Part shown: positions 49,900-61,261 of the stretch, piece by piece
How positions within the stretch are numbered: position 1 is the stretch's first letter
How the letters are laid out: the number at the start of each line of letters is the position of its first letter
From: Adiantum capillus-veneris
Taxonomy: Eukaryota; Streptophyta; Polypodiopsida; Polypodiales; Pteridaceae
NCBI GenBank assembly: GCA_014529385.2
Contig: CM043963.1
Coordinates: 73,701,912 to 73,765,911, forward strand
Length of the DNA stretch: 64,000 bases
Direction of reading: 5' to 3'
Notes under the pieces: generated by a model
The model's database searches: none
What the model was told of the DNA's origin: nothing
Seen by the model: only the letters and a program-made list of their open reading frames with translations
Made by a program: the position numbers and the translations under genes

Positions 49900-50545
49900 C
49901 AACCAAGTTGGCCGCTTCTTTACTAGTGGCTTGTGTGCTTGCCAAGTCCTTATTCTTGGTACAGGACAGAAAGTAGGATCCTTCTGCAGGGCTGCGGGTG
50001 CTCTTGTGAACAGAATCAAGTACATTGGATTCTTGTTAACCAGCTCAACCTTCACTTCAGGTGGTCTTGATTTACGCCCTCAACTTGCATGTCGGTGTAA
50101 AGCCTCTCTTTAACTTGTAGCAGCTCCACTTTAATCAATTGCATGGTCATCATCCCTCATTTTAGAGGTAGCTCACTAGGGATGTCATCAATGAAAACAT
50201 CTTGAGATCCATTTAGGAAATTAGATAACTCCAATTCCTCTTGATTCCCTTTATTGCAAGGATATGGTGTTCCCTGACTCATTAGCATCTATGTGCATGC
50301 TCTTTTCCGTGTAGGTGAAGTAGATTCTCCTTCAAGGAAATTCATGTTGGAAGCCATGCGGTTAAACCATGGTGCCCCAATGATTAACATTCTCATGTTT
50401 GAGAGGGGAGATGAAGAAATCCTTTTTGCCACATGGCTTTGGACATGAAGCCTCAATTTTCCAATTAAGGGAGTAATTGAGAGGTCTTGTCCCTTGATAG
50501 CTCCATTAGATTTCAATGTACATGGTTTCAACACATTCCACCGAG
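49900..50545 (-). pseudogene. Gypsy protease/RT-linker fragment, minus strand
   Basis: On the minus strand, DLSITPLIGKLRLHVQSHVA, MRMLIIGAPWFNRMASNMNF and, after stops, NGSQDVFIDDIPSELP. The first parts fit a Gypsy aspartic protease and the last the protease-RT linker (compare DVFLDDLPPGLPP in Gypsy A). It lies in the opposite orientation to Gypsy E, so it is a separate insertion or rearranged piece between the leader and gag. Confidence 0.7.
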
Positions 50546-51010
50546 GTCAATCATGGACTTAAACACATTAGCTCAAGGATTTGTAGCTGCTTGTTCCAAA
50601 ACAGGGATCAAACACAATATGGTAGCTCAAATCTACAGCTTTAAACAGAAACATGGTGAGTCTGTTAGGGATTGTGCAACTTGAATGAAACAATACATTT
50701 CCAGATGCCCAGAGCTAGCGATACCAGTAGAAGAATGACTAGTATCATTTTTTCTAGAGGGACTCCTAAACAAAGAACTTCATGCTATACTGTATACCAA
50801 GAAGCATAAAACCCTAGAAGCATGTGGGTCAGATGCTATTGACGTAGGAGACAATTGTGATATTTTCAACAAAAAAGATGTCTCTAGGGATAATCAAAGT
50901 GAGAAAACAACATCCACTAAACCATTACAAGTGGGAACGGCTGCCGCAGCACCACTTTTAGCCATAGAAGACATGCTTAAAAGGATGAATGACATGATGA
51001 ATAACATGCA
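50546..51010 (+). pseudogene. gag of Gypsy E, part 1
   Basis: LNTLAQGFVAACSKTGIKHN, QIYSFKQKHGESVRDCAT, a stop, ISRCPELAIPVEE, a stop, and FFLEGLLNKELHAILYTKKH: the plant Gypsy capsid. It goes on to LLAIEDMLKRMNDMMNNMQK and is interrupted by Copia 2; 56586 onward continues it. The N-terminus is lost at 50545. Confidence 0.82.
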
Positions 51011-51015
51011 GAAAG
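51011..51015 (+). repeat. Target-site duplication GAAAG, left
   Basis: Identical to 56581-56585. Confidence 0.88.
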
Positions 51016-51221
51016 TGAAGCAGTACGAGAAGGAGTACGAGCGGAAGTGCGACGTGAGAGAGAGAGTGCGAGAAGAAGAGCACGACGATATGGTGAACTC
51101 GCTCTATTATAATGTGTAGAGCATAGTGAGTTCTTATTAGGTTTTTACAAAAGAATATGTGTACATACCTTGCGGCCCGCCCACTTACCTGGGCGACCAC
51201 ATTGGGCTTTATACCCCAACA
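51016..51221 (-). repeat. 3' LTR of Copia 2, with 12-bp duplication
   Basis: Ends are set by the TSD. Relative to the other three LTRs it has an extra 12 bp at its plus-strand left edge (TGAAGCAGTACGAGAAGGAG for TGAAGGAG). Confidence 0.88.
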
Positions 51222-51310
51222 ACCTCCCACTTAAAGTCCAATGTGGTACTTTAAGTGTGAGAGAAGCTACTATACAAGCTAATATACAAGAGATGTAGAG
51301 AAGTGATGTA

Positions 51311-53786
51311 CTACCCTACACCTAACTGCTTGCAAAAATGCGCAAAGCTCTCTGAGGGAAGTCCTTTTGTAAGTAGATCAGCAGGATTTTCTGTGGTGTG
51401 AACTTTGACAAGCTGAAGTTGTTTATCCTCGAGCATTTCCCTGATGAAATGATACTTCACATCCACATGCTTTGTCTTTGAGTGATAAACTGGATTGCGA
51501 GCCAATTGTATAGCACTTTGACTATCACAATATAACACAGGCATCTCTTCTTTGATTCCCAAATCTGTTACTAGTCGATTAAGCCAAATTGATTCTTTGC
51601 ATGCCTCTGATGCTGCAACATATTCAACCTCTGTAGTAGACTGAGTAACACAATCTTGTAATCTAGAACGCCATGATACTGCTCCACCAGCCAATGTAAA
51701 GACATACCATGACGTAGACCTTCGGTTGTCTAAGTCACCTGCATAATCTGAGTCTGTAAAACCCTTTACACTTAGCTTCTGACTCCCATAGCATATACGT
51801 ATACTCTTTGTAGCTTTTAGGTATCTCAATATTCCTTTCACTGCCTCCCAATGTTTCTTGCCTGGGTTTGACATGTATCGACTTACTACTCCCACTGCAA
51901 ATGCAATGTCTGGGCGAGTAGCAATCATTGCATACATCAAACTACCCACTGCAGACGCATATGGAATCTTATCCATTTCAGCCTGTTCTTCCTCAGACAC
52001 AGGACAATCTTGTTTGCTAAGTTTCGCATATGGTGGCAATGGAACACTCAATGCCTTTCCCTTCTCCATATTGAAACGTTGCAAAACCTTGTCAATATAC
52101 TCTGTTTGAGATAACCAAATCAACTTCTTTGATCTGTCTCTCTCAACGCATACCAAGTATATGACTTGCCTCAACCATGTCTTTCATGTCAAACGATTTT
52201 GCCATCTTTGACTTCAAAGCTGAAATTTCTTCCAAGTGCTTGCCAGCAATCAACATGTCATCCACATACAAAAAAAGGATCAGCCAACTGCCATCCTTAG
52301 CCTTCTTTGTATATAGACAATGATCGAACTCACTACGTTTGTAGCCTTGAGAAAGCATAAACTTGTGGAATTTATGGTACCATGCCCTCGGTGATTGTTT
52401 TAAGCCATAAAGGCTCTTTAACAACTGGCATACCCAATCTTCCTTGCCTTTCTCAACAAACCCTTCTGGCTACTGCATGTAAATTTCCACATCTAAATCA
52501 CCATGCAAGAACACTGTCTTGACATCCATTTGGTGCAACACCAAATCTAATATGGCAACCAATGCAAGAAAGCAGCTCAATGTAGTCATCTTGACCAACA
52601 GAGAGAAGAATTCATCAAAGTCAATGCCTTGTTCTTGCTTAAAGCCCTTGGCAAGAAGCCTTGCTTTGTACTTTGGCTGACTATCATGGGCGGTGATCTT
52701 ATACCTGTAAACCCATTTACAAGGTAGAGCCTTTTTGCCCCGTGGTAATTTAACTAGATTCCATGTCTTGTTTTTATGCAGAGCTGTCATCTCTGACTGC
52801 ATGGCCAATTGCCAATTCCCGGAGTCCTTCATTTGCACTGCTTCCTTGTAACATGAAGGCTCATTGCAATCAGTCAACATGACATAGTTCATAGATGGAA
52901 CAAACCTATCAGGAGGTCGCGTGACACGTCCAGATCTACGCACGATAGGTGGCTCAGGCTCAGCCACAACCTGTGGTTCCACTCTATCCTGTCCTTGCTC
53001 CTCTTGAGCCCTGACATTTCGTCTTGCACGTGCAGGTCCATCTTCTTGGAAGACAAATCTTCTAATCACCTCAACCCTCTCTGGTTTAGAATGATATTTG
53101 GATTCACTAAAGTGAACATCATTGCTGCGGACAACCTTTCTGGATTCGGGATCCCAAAGTCTGTACCCCATCTCACCAGAATTACCATAGCCTAGAAAGA
53201 TGCACTTTCTACTCTTTGGCTCAAGTTTGTTCCTAAATTCCTTTGGAACGTGAGTATATGCCTCACAGCCAAAGACTCTGAGATGCTTGTATGAGGGCAT
53301 TTTGCCTGACCATACCATCTCTGGCACTGAATCCTTCTGCAAAACCTTTCTAGGAGATCTATTTACAAGATGAACAGCTGTTGATACAGCTTCAGCCCAA
53401 AACCCATTTGGCAGCTGTGCATTAGACAACATACTTCTGACCTTCTCTTGTATGGTCCTATTCATCCTCTCAGCAACACCATTTTGAGGAGGATTGTAAG
53501 GAGCAGTAAGTTCACGTTTTATACCTTTTGACTCACAAAAGTCTTGAAAGGCCTTTGAAACATACTCTCCATCATTGTCAGTGCGTAAGCATTTAAGCTT
53601 CTTGCCACTCAGATTCTCCACAAGTTTCACAAACGTTTTGAAAACACTAAACGCTTCATCCTTGTGCTTGAGAAAGTAAACCCATACTTTCCTCGAGTAA
53701 TCATCTATAAATGTCATAAAGTAAGAAGCTCCCCCTAGAGATAGGTTAGGCATAGGTCCACACAAATCACTATGAACAAGTGCCAA
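51311..53786 (-). pseudogene. Copia 2 pol: integrase core, RT, RNase H
   Basis: Three frames. 52470-53786 covers the integrase core (VHSDLCGPM, CLRTDNDGEYV, NGVAERMNRT) and the first half of RT to LDVEIYMQ, ended by a stop where copy 1 has Gln. 52143-52424 has LLKSLYGLKQSPRAWYHKF and FLYVDDMLIAG. 51311-52174 has the RT end and RNase H (FTDSDYAGD, TQSTTEVEYVAASEA). A 2-nt loss at about 52145 separates the last two. The Copia RT box reads KSLYGLKQSPR here, the common form, unlike copy 1. Confidence 0.92.
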
Positions 53787-54196
53787 CTGTGTATCTCTTC
53801 TACTGCTTCTATGGTTATGTGGCTACTGTGTTTGATTACCATACAGACAATGTTCACAGAATTCAAAATCATTAAATGAAAAGCCAGGCAAATAACCAGA
53901 ACGAGACAAGATTTCCACTCCCTTCTTGGACATATGTCCTAACTGACTATGCCACAAAGAAACGTTCGGCTGCTCGGTTACATTGATTACATTTTAGAGA
54001 AATTTGATACATAAATCATGTAAAGTCCTCCAGACATTAGTCCATGTGCTACTGTCATAGAACCCTTGGATATCTTCCACATGTTCTGTCCAAAAGTGGT
54101 GACGTAGCCAGCATCATCAAGTAAACCTATGCTGATCAAGCTCTTTGTAATTGCGGGAACATGTCTCACATTCTTTAGCGTGAAAGAAGAGCCATT
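53787..54196 (-). pseudogene. Copia 2 pol: protease end and integrase zinc domain
   Basis: Homologous to copy 1 37555-37965. Frame 53987-54169 has the protease end (RHVPAITKSLISIGLLDD). A single T is lost near 53995 and a stop replaces Gln near 53835, in the segment following the H2C2 domain. Confidence 0.88.
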
Positions 54197-55288
54197 CTAA
54201 AACTTCAATTGAACATCTCCAACACCTAAGATCTCACATGTCTGCCCATTGCCTAGCCGAACATGATCTTTAGTGGTCACATAAGAGGTAAAACACTCCT
54301 TGTTTGGAGATACATGAAGTGATGCCCCTGAGTCTATAATCCAGTCACTTAGTGCATTTCCATCAGATGTTGTAAGAAGAGCTGAGTCCATTGTATTCTT
54401 CAAGAAGTAGATGTCTCCTGACACTAGACTGTCATCCTCTGCAACAGTGTTTGTCACATTTATTTCTTGAATCTGCACTGAGGACTTGTTCTTCTCACCA
54501 TGGTCTTCAGCTTTCTCTTTGCCTTTTTCTTCTTTCCATTCTCGGCAGTCTCTTTTCATGTGACCCTTCTTGCCACAATGGTAGCATTCTATGTCACTCT
54601 TGCCTTTAGCACTGCGGGACTTGCTACGAGACTGATTCCTCTTTCCACCTTTGTACTTTTCTTTGGTCCTTCCCCTGACAACTAAGGCTGTTCCTTTGCC
54701 TTTGTCCATTGTCTTTCTATTGGTTTCTTCAGTAAGTAGACTTCCTTCTACACCTGCTATGTTGAAACCATCTGGAGGTGCAGAATTACTCAAAGCTGTG
54801 CGAAAAGTGTCCCAACTTTCCGGCAATGTGATCAACAGGAACATAGCTCTAACAGGTTCATCAAACTTGACACCTTGAGCTGACAACTGACTATAGATTG
54901 TGTTGAATTCATTCAGATGATTGGACATAGGTGTCCCTTCTTTCATGTTCAAGTCAACAAGCTTCTTAAGCCAGTATACCTGTGAAGCTGCACTCTGCTT
55001 CTCATAAAGATCACTCAGCTTTAACCATGGTTGATAAGCCGAAATCTCCTCTGCTACATTGAAGTAAACGCTTTCTGCCAAAGTCAGCATAATGGTAGAA
55101 AGTGCCAATTCATCCATTTCGCTCCATTCATCTTCGTCCATATCTTCTGGTTTTATCCCCTTGAGCTTTATAGGTTTTATCTGCTTCTTTTGTACCAACA
55201 CGTGCCAAATCTGCTTCTTCCACAATGAGAAATTGGTTCCATCCAGCTTCTTGATATTGTAAAGAGCAGTGTCCTGTGATCCAGCCAT
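54197..55288 (-). CDS. gag: Copia 2 gag-protease frame
   Basis: A 363-codon frame. Capsid domain and CCHC knuckle (CYHCGKKGHMKRDC) are as in copy 1. Here gag runs without a break into NKSSVQIQEINVTNTVAEDD and the protease active site DWIIDSGASLHVSP, showing that the family makes one Gag-Pol polyprotein. It ends at a TAG near 54197 where copy 1 has a Gln codon. KECFTSY replaces KEWFTSY just after the active site. Confidence 0.92.
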   Translation of the reverse strand: MAGSQDTALYNIKKLDGTNFSLWKKQIWHVLVQKKQIKPIKLKGIKPEDMDEDEWSEMDELALSTIMLTLAESVYFNVAEEISAYQPWLKLSDLYEKQSAASQVYWLKKLVDLNMKEGTPMSNHLNEFNTIYSQLSAQGVKFDEPVRAMFLLITLPESWDTFRTALSNSAPPDGFNIAGVEGSLLTEETNRKTMDKGKGTALVVRGRTKEKYKGGKRNQSRSKSRSAKGKSDIECYHCGKKGHMKRDCREWKEEKGKEKAEDHGEKNKSSVQIQEINVTNTVAEDDSLVSGDIYFLKNTMDSALLTTSDGNALSDWIIDSGASLHVSPNKECFTSYVTTKDHVRLGNGQTCEILGVGDVQLKF

Positions 55289-56370
55289 AGCTACGCTTCA
55301 CAGTAGTTTACTTTCCTGGGAAAAATTCGGCATAGTTCCCCTTGTAATTTGACCTCTGAACCAATATTAACCTGTCAAATGAACCAAGAAAGCTTCAGAT
55401 TCTGCAGAAATTTTGGCAGAGTCTCCTTTGTAAAATGGCTCTGGTGTACTAAAAAACAGACCAAAAAACAACTCAAAAAACCATTGTCTCTCTAACACTG
55501 TAAGCTGTGGGTAAACTTGTCCTGCACCTGTACTGTCTCTGACTGTCTTGTCACTGTCCTGCAAGCATAGACTGTGACAATGCCTCAACTGCAGTAAAGC
55601 AAATATGCAATCCCAACTGTCTAACTCACAGTCAATACATCCTAGCTGCCTATCTAAGGGTGCTTGAGGGATCGCTCCAAGACCTATATCACCGAAAGGA
55701 TCTCAACATTCGAGAATCCCCCAGCTCAATAAAACCTCACTCGACCCTCAACAAAGGCTGCAGTAAATCTGACAGTACATAGACTTCCCACAAAGTCATA
55801 CATCCACAAATTTCCCACTGTATGCTGTAACCGCTACGGCGGTTGTTTGCTGCGTGACTCACAGCCAACAAACCCTCAACAGACATATATCATCTCTGAC
55901 AATACATGCCATGTGGAAGTACCTGCAATGTCAGGATGAAATCTGGAATATCAAGCAGCAAACACAAGCTACTTGATGAACTAGTGGATGTCGCCTATAG
56001 TCTGTGTGTAGATGCGCCCGTGTCGTATGTGACACGCCTCCAAGAACTGTGAGCCGTCCTTCGATGTGTAGATAACCACAAATCAACACTCTGGGAGTGT
56101 CGATATCCTCAGCACCTAAAGTCATAGGCCAAAAATCCCAAATTTGCAGAGTCGGATCTGCACCCGCTGAGACCACGTAGTCGAAAATGGCCTGCGCAGA
56201 ACTTTGTCGAAGCCGAACGGTGACCGAGATGACCTCGGGATGAAATTCTGAGCACACCAAGTCCTACGGGTTCTCCCACAAGATTTGGGGCCGTGTCTTT
56301 GCCTGTCGAATTTCACTCCAATTTGAGCTGGTGACTCTAGCCTCCTGCAGTGCTGCCCGAGCCTCGATCT
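55289..56370 (-). other. 5' leader of Copia 2
   Basis: About 1.08 kb; carries the shared leader module. Compared with copy 1 it has about 20 extra bp near 56025-56050. Confidence 0.8.
55658..55763 (-). other. Shared leader module, Copia 2 copy
   Basis: 55712-55740 is the 29-bp block identical to 39479-39507 and, reversed, to 4495-4523. Confidence 0.85.
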
Positions 56371-56384
56371 GAGCTCTGATACCA
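56371..56384 (-). promoter_or_regulatory. PBS of Copia 2
   Basis: Minus-strand TGGTATCAGAGCTC, 2 nt after the LTR. Confidence 0.92.
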
Positions 56385-56386
56385 GT

Positions 56387-56580
56387 TGAAGGAGTACGAG
56401 CGGAAGTGCGACGCGAGAGAGAGAGTGCGAGAAGAAGAGCACGACGATATGGTGAACTCGCTCTACTGTAATGTGTAGAGCATAGTGAGTTCTTATTAGG
56501 TTTTTACAAAAGAATATGTGTACATACCTGGCGGCCCGCCCACTTACCTGGGCGACCACATTGGGCTTTATACCCCAACA
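56387..56580 (-). repeat. 5' LTR of Copia 2
   Basis: 194 bp, nearly identical to the Copia 1 LTRs. Confidence 0.92.
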
Positions 56581-56585
56581 GAAAG
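56581..56585 (+). repeat. Target-site duplication GAAAG, right
   Basis: Matches 51011-51015. Confidence 0.88.
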
Positions 56586-58370
56586 CACCTACGAGGGGAC
56601 CAGGGCAAGGGATACCTCAACAAGGCCAACCAATTAGACCGCAAAAATGGTGTGCAATCGAGGGTAAATGGACCGACAATTAGATCAATGAATGCTATTT
56701 TCAACCAAAGTATGATGGGAATGTTCAGTATGTGCCCATGAGGCCACAAGGACAACCCATGTACAGATACCAACCTAATATGGCCCAAGCTCAAAGAACA
56801 CCGATGGGTATGGAAAGACCTCAACCTGTGTTGGGTCAACAACCTCCGTATCGAGGACATAATGCAGTGCCTGTAAAGTACATGCATCATGAGGGAGTCA
56901 TAGATGAACAAGCACTTGTGCCTGTTACACCTTATGCTGATTTCCTAGTCCATCTACAGTAATGTTAGAAGGAGATTGGTATAATTCACATCCACCACCA
57001 ATGGAAGAACCTGTGACTTATGCTCCACCAGAGCTCACACCAATGTATTATATAGTTAATTAAGGTGTCAGACCTCCCATGGTAAGACCCATGATTAAGC
57101 CAAGAACGGGGAACTATCATAACTGTGGTGCAGATGATCATTGGAAAAATGAATGCGTAGATCTTGATAAGAACCTCAAGCCAATTGAAGCTTATTGCAC
57201 AATGTTGCAAAAAGGGTGGACACTTTCCAAAAGATTGTCCTAAAAATCCTTTAAACAAGGGTAAAATAATAGTAAATGTAGTCCAAGTGATACCTAGTAG
57301 CTCATCTGAGAGTGAACCGATTGTTCCAATCAAGGTAATCACTAGAGCCTAGCCTAAGAAAAAGAAACACAACTCCTTTGATGATTCGAAGAATATAAAA
57401 AATTACTCTCAAGGGATCAAAAGAAACAGAAGCAAAAGATATGAGATGAGAAAACAAAAACAACGGGCTAAAATCGAGGATAAAGCAAAAAGCTATTCTA
57501 GGAAAAGGTGAAAGAAACTGGAAGTGAAATCAAAGAAACAACCATGAAATCTGGAGGATCAATTTTAGTTGATAAAATTTTTGAGCCTATTAATGCAACC
57601 TTGGAAGCCTACCAAGCAGGACTTAAAGCATGCCAAAACATGGCAAACAAATGGAAAAATTATTCCTCTCTAGACATGGAAGCATCTAAGCTTGAAGCTT
57701 ATCGAAACTTGGTAAGAATCACGCAAGAGATGCTGGAAAAACAAAAACCCAGGCTCAAAAGTATCGTAAAACCTGAAGAGCTTGTGGTAAGAGAAACTAA
57801 AGAAAATCCAAAGCAGTGGTAGAACCCCACCTTGAAAAAAAAGAACCAGAAATTGTAATGCTGGACAGCGAAGATGCCTTAGACGGAATTCCATTCGTAG
57901 AGGAAGACTGGCCAGGACACTTATGGGAAAATTTTTGAGAGATCAATGATGTGAGCCTAACTCTAAGTTCAGCTCCTATAAAGGAAGTTTGGTTGGACAA
58001 CCTACCTCCTGATATGGATGTGGATGTACGATCCTTCTATGGGGACTGCGGATCTGAAGGTTCAAGAATTTCAAAACCACTGACCTTGAAAACATTACCC
58101 TCTTACTTGGGAGATAACGAAGATGAATCCATAGTGTGTAAGACCACTCAAGTAAAAAGAGCAGAACAGACCCTAGATGTAGACAACATTCATTCAATCA
58201 TGTCTACACCCATCCAATGCACTCTTACTTTGGGAGAACTATTAGAAATCAGACCATATTTATGGAATGACCTACATAAAACCCTAGAGAAGGTGAAGAT
58301 AACGAGGCTCATCGTAAAAAAATTCAAAAGATTGAAACACGAAATGGATAACAAGGAGATTTGATCTGTT
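56586..58370 (+). pseudogene. gag of Gypsy E, part 2, and linker
   Basis: Starts with a Pro/Gln-rich tail (GQQPPYRGHNAVPVKYMHHE). NYHNCGADDHWKNEC (about 57115-57160) is a CCHC knuckle lacking its first Cys, and GGHFPKDCPKN at about 57215 is a second partial knuckle. Frames 57508-57822 and 57951-58364 are charged linker regions without recognised fold. Stops near 56960, 57062 and 57350 disrupt translation. Confidence 0.7.
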
Positions 58371-58770
58371 TCAATGAACAAAGTCAGAGAATACTATGAA
58401 GGCAAAGAAGGAAACACTACCCTTCTAGTGAAATATAATGACATTGAAACCATGGAAATACTGGATAGTGGATCAGGCATAGCCATAGCCACAAAAACAA
58501 TATGGGAATCCTAGGGACAACTAGCCATTAGACAAACTCCAATGAAATTGCAATTGGCTGATGGACATATTGAAAGACCCTCAGGACTGCTAGAAAAGGT
58601 GATAGTTATTATGGGATTGAATATCAATAGGCTTTTGCCATAGTAGAATTTGGGAAGAAACTCAATTACGAAATCATATTAGGAAGAAACTCAATTACGA
58701 AATAATATTGGGAAGACCTTTCATGCGATAGGTACATCTTATCCAAGATTGGGGAAACAACTATCTGTAC
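58371..58770 (+). pseudogene. Protease of Gypsy E
   Basis: DIETMEILDSGSGIAIATKT carries an intact DSG active site. LQLADGHIERPSGLLEKVIV follows, and a NYEIILGR-type end. A stop at 58513 and a 28-bp tandem duplication at 58650-58708, which repeats the segment encoding KKLNYEIILGRNS, damage it. Confidence 0.75.
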
Positions 58771-59997
58771 TTGAAGCAAGTGGGATCTATAATAAGGGTT
58801 AATTTAAAAGATCACACTTATAGAGATGTCTTGAAAACACGCATACAAGATTTTGATTCATCCTCTTCGGCTGAAACTAATCTTCCTTCTTGGTTAAACA
58901 AAGACACTCCTATTTGGATGTGTGGAGTTTCAAAAATGGGAGCTTAAAAAGAGAAGAATGTACCTTAGAAAGGGATTGCACAGACGAAGCCTATGTACTT
59001 GAATCCTTTCCAGAACATTTGTTTGAGCCATTTGAGTGGACTCAAATTTTAGTGACAATGGATGTATGTGTGAATACGCCTATGCCTACTCAATTTTGCA
59101 ATAAGGATGGCTACAACATAATTCCCATCCAAATGATTTCAACCCTTCACATTGAAGATGAAATTGAGGAACCCAAGGACTTGATGAAAGATCAAAAGTA
59201 TTTTCAGACCTCTACTACGATGCAACAGATGAGTTAGATGAACACTCAGCTACCTCATAAGATTTGGGGTCAAAAAAAGAACATGTGAGAGCTAAGCTAC
59301 TGTTGAAAGGAGGGGAGGAAAAGTTTCTTGACTTTCCTAACCAGAAATCGAGAATACAAAAATGGTATAGACAAAAATGAGACACCAGAAATGTGAAAAC
59401 AAGACGTATGCCATCAGTCTCGAGTAGAACACAATTCCTGATGTAGATAGATGCACATGATTGTGTCAAGGACAAAATCACTGGCAGATATCCTTCAAAC
59501 AAAAATCCAAAAATGTCGAGAACATTGAGAATAACAAGGAAGGATACTCAAGCAAAGCCAACAAACAGGACAAGGAGCCAACCATGACACAAATTGAACG
59601 GAAAAAGAAATATCAAGAGTTGAAAAAAGCTCTAAAGGAGATATATAAAACCGAAATGGAAACCACAGAACAGAATGGTAAACATCTAATGAGTGTTCCA
59701 TCCAATTACAAGAAATGTACTCTACAAGATCAAAAAATCATAGTCGAACAACCTGTTAGGGAGTTACAAAAACAAGGTGAGTCCTACGAAGGACCTAGAA
59801 ACGCAAAAAAGATAGATCTGGCTAAACTAGGAGAAGAGCATAGGCGTGCCTACATTGCAAATGACCTAACAGAAGAAGAAGAAGAGATTTTGTTAATCTT
59901 ATTGAAAAAAATCCGCGATATTTTTGCTTGGTCTTATAAGGATCTCAAGGGTGTTGATCCAAAAATCTGTCAACATACCATATCCATGATTAGATGA
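58771..59997 (+). pseudogene. Protease-RT linker of Gypsy E
   Basis: Frames 58890-59237 and 59461-59997. The second is Lys/Glu-rich and ends with RAYIANDLTEEEEEILLILL and IRDIFAWSYKDLKGVDPKIC, the conserved entry to RT in this lineage. A stop follows. Confidence 0.75.
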
Positions 59998-61261
59998 TGC
60001 AAAACCAAGTAGACAAAGGCCATACACATTTAATGAAACATTTTGCAGGAAGATCAAAGAAGAGATTGAGAAACTAAAGGAAGCCAAATTTATTTATGAA
60101 ATTTAACACACAGATTGGGTGTCTCCAATTGTGGTAGTACCCAAGAAGAATGGAAAATTACGAGAGTGTTACAACCTCAAAAAAGTGAATACAACTACCA
60201 TTAGAGACAACTTTCCTCTTCCAACCACTGAGCATGTTTTAGAATGAGTTGCAGAAAAGAAAGCTTACAGCTTCTTAGATTGATTTTCAGGATACAATCA
60301 ACTGTTGGTTGACCCAAAAGATCAGCATAAAACTGCTTTTACAATGGAATGGGGTATTTTTGCCTATCGGGTTATGCCCTTTGGGTTAACTAATGCTCCT
60401 GCCACCTTTCAAAGATTGATGAGCCATGCTTTTAAAGAATATCTTAGGAAATTCTTTAAAGTGTATATGGATGATCTATGCGTACATTCATCAATCCGGG
60501 ATGATCATTTGGAACACCTCAAAAAAGTATTTGAAAAATGTAGACTTTCTAGGATTTGCTTAAATCCTGAAAAGTGTACATTCATGGGTAGACAAGGAAA
60601 CATTCTTGGACATATAGTGTCTAAAAATGGTATAGCTACTGATATAGATAAAATTCACGTTATTGCTAATTTGCCTAGACCAACAACAGTCAAGGGGATT
60701 CAAGCCTTCACGAGACATTGTGGATATTACAGATGGTTCATTTACATGTACGCCATAATTGCAAAACCCATGTATAGATTGATTACGCACTTTGAGTGGA
60801 CCGAGGCATGTGAAGAATCCTTCATGAAGCTTAAGCAAGCTCTCACCTCAGCTCCAATATTGAAAGCACCAGATTGCAATAAGATATCCTACATACATGT
60901 AGATGCTTCCAATTTTTCCATAGGTTGTATACTAGCTCAACCAGGAGACGGGAAAATCGAATTTTCTATTTCTTATGCTAGACGACAGTTGAATATGGCA
61001 GAAAATATTTACACTACCACAAAAAGGGAAGGATTAGGAATGATCTATGTCGTTAAAAAGTATAGAAATTACCTATTAGCCAACAAGTTTGTGTTCTTTG
61101 TGGACCACCAAGCTTTGTTGTACTTGGTCAACAAGCCAAACAACACAAGAAGATTAGTGAGATGGTTCATCATTCTTCTGAAATTTGATTTCACTGTGGT
61201 TGTAGAAAAGGGCACTACACATCAAAGAGAAAATCATTTGTCAAGGGTTGTTTCAGGATAA
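59998..61261 (+). pseudogene. RT and RNase H of Gypsy E
   Basis: The RT start is broken (stops near 60104, 60246 and 60282) but shows DWVSPIVVVPKKNGK. The open frame 60305-61261 reads [37 protein letters not shown] (YMDD intact), LGHIVSKNGIATDIDK, YYRWFIYMYAIIAKPMYRLI, then RNase H: YIHVDASNFSIGCILAQPGD, and EGLGMIYVVKKYRNYLLANK. The usual Glu of the ARELLAI-type helix is at TTKREGLG. No second RNase H follows, so it differs from Gypsy B. Confidence 0.9.

Larger units (their letters stand above)
51016..56580 (-). mobile_element. Ty1/Copia retrotransposon, copy 2
   Basis: Same family as Copia 1, same layout and minus orientation. 5' LTR 56387-56580, PBS 56371-56384, 3' LTR 51016-51221. TSD GAAAG flanks it. 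gag is intact and fused to the protease start, but pol has several lesions: stops near 54199, 53835 and 52473, single- or two-base deletions near 53995 and 52145. By eye copies 1 and 2 are about 97% identical in pol. It lies in the gag of Gypsy E. Confidence 0.94.
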
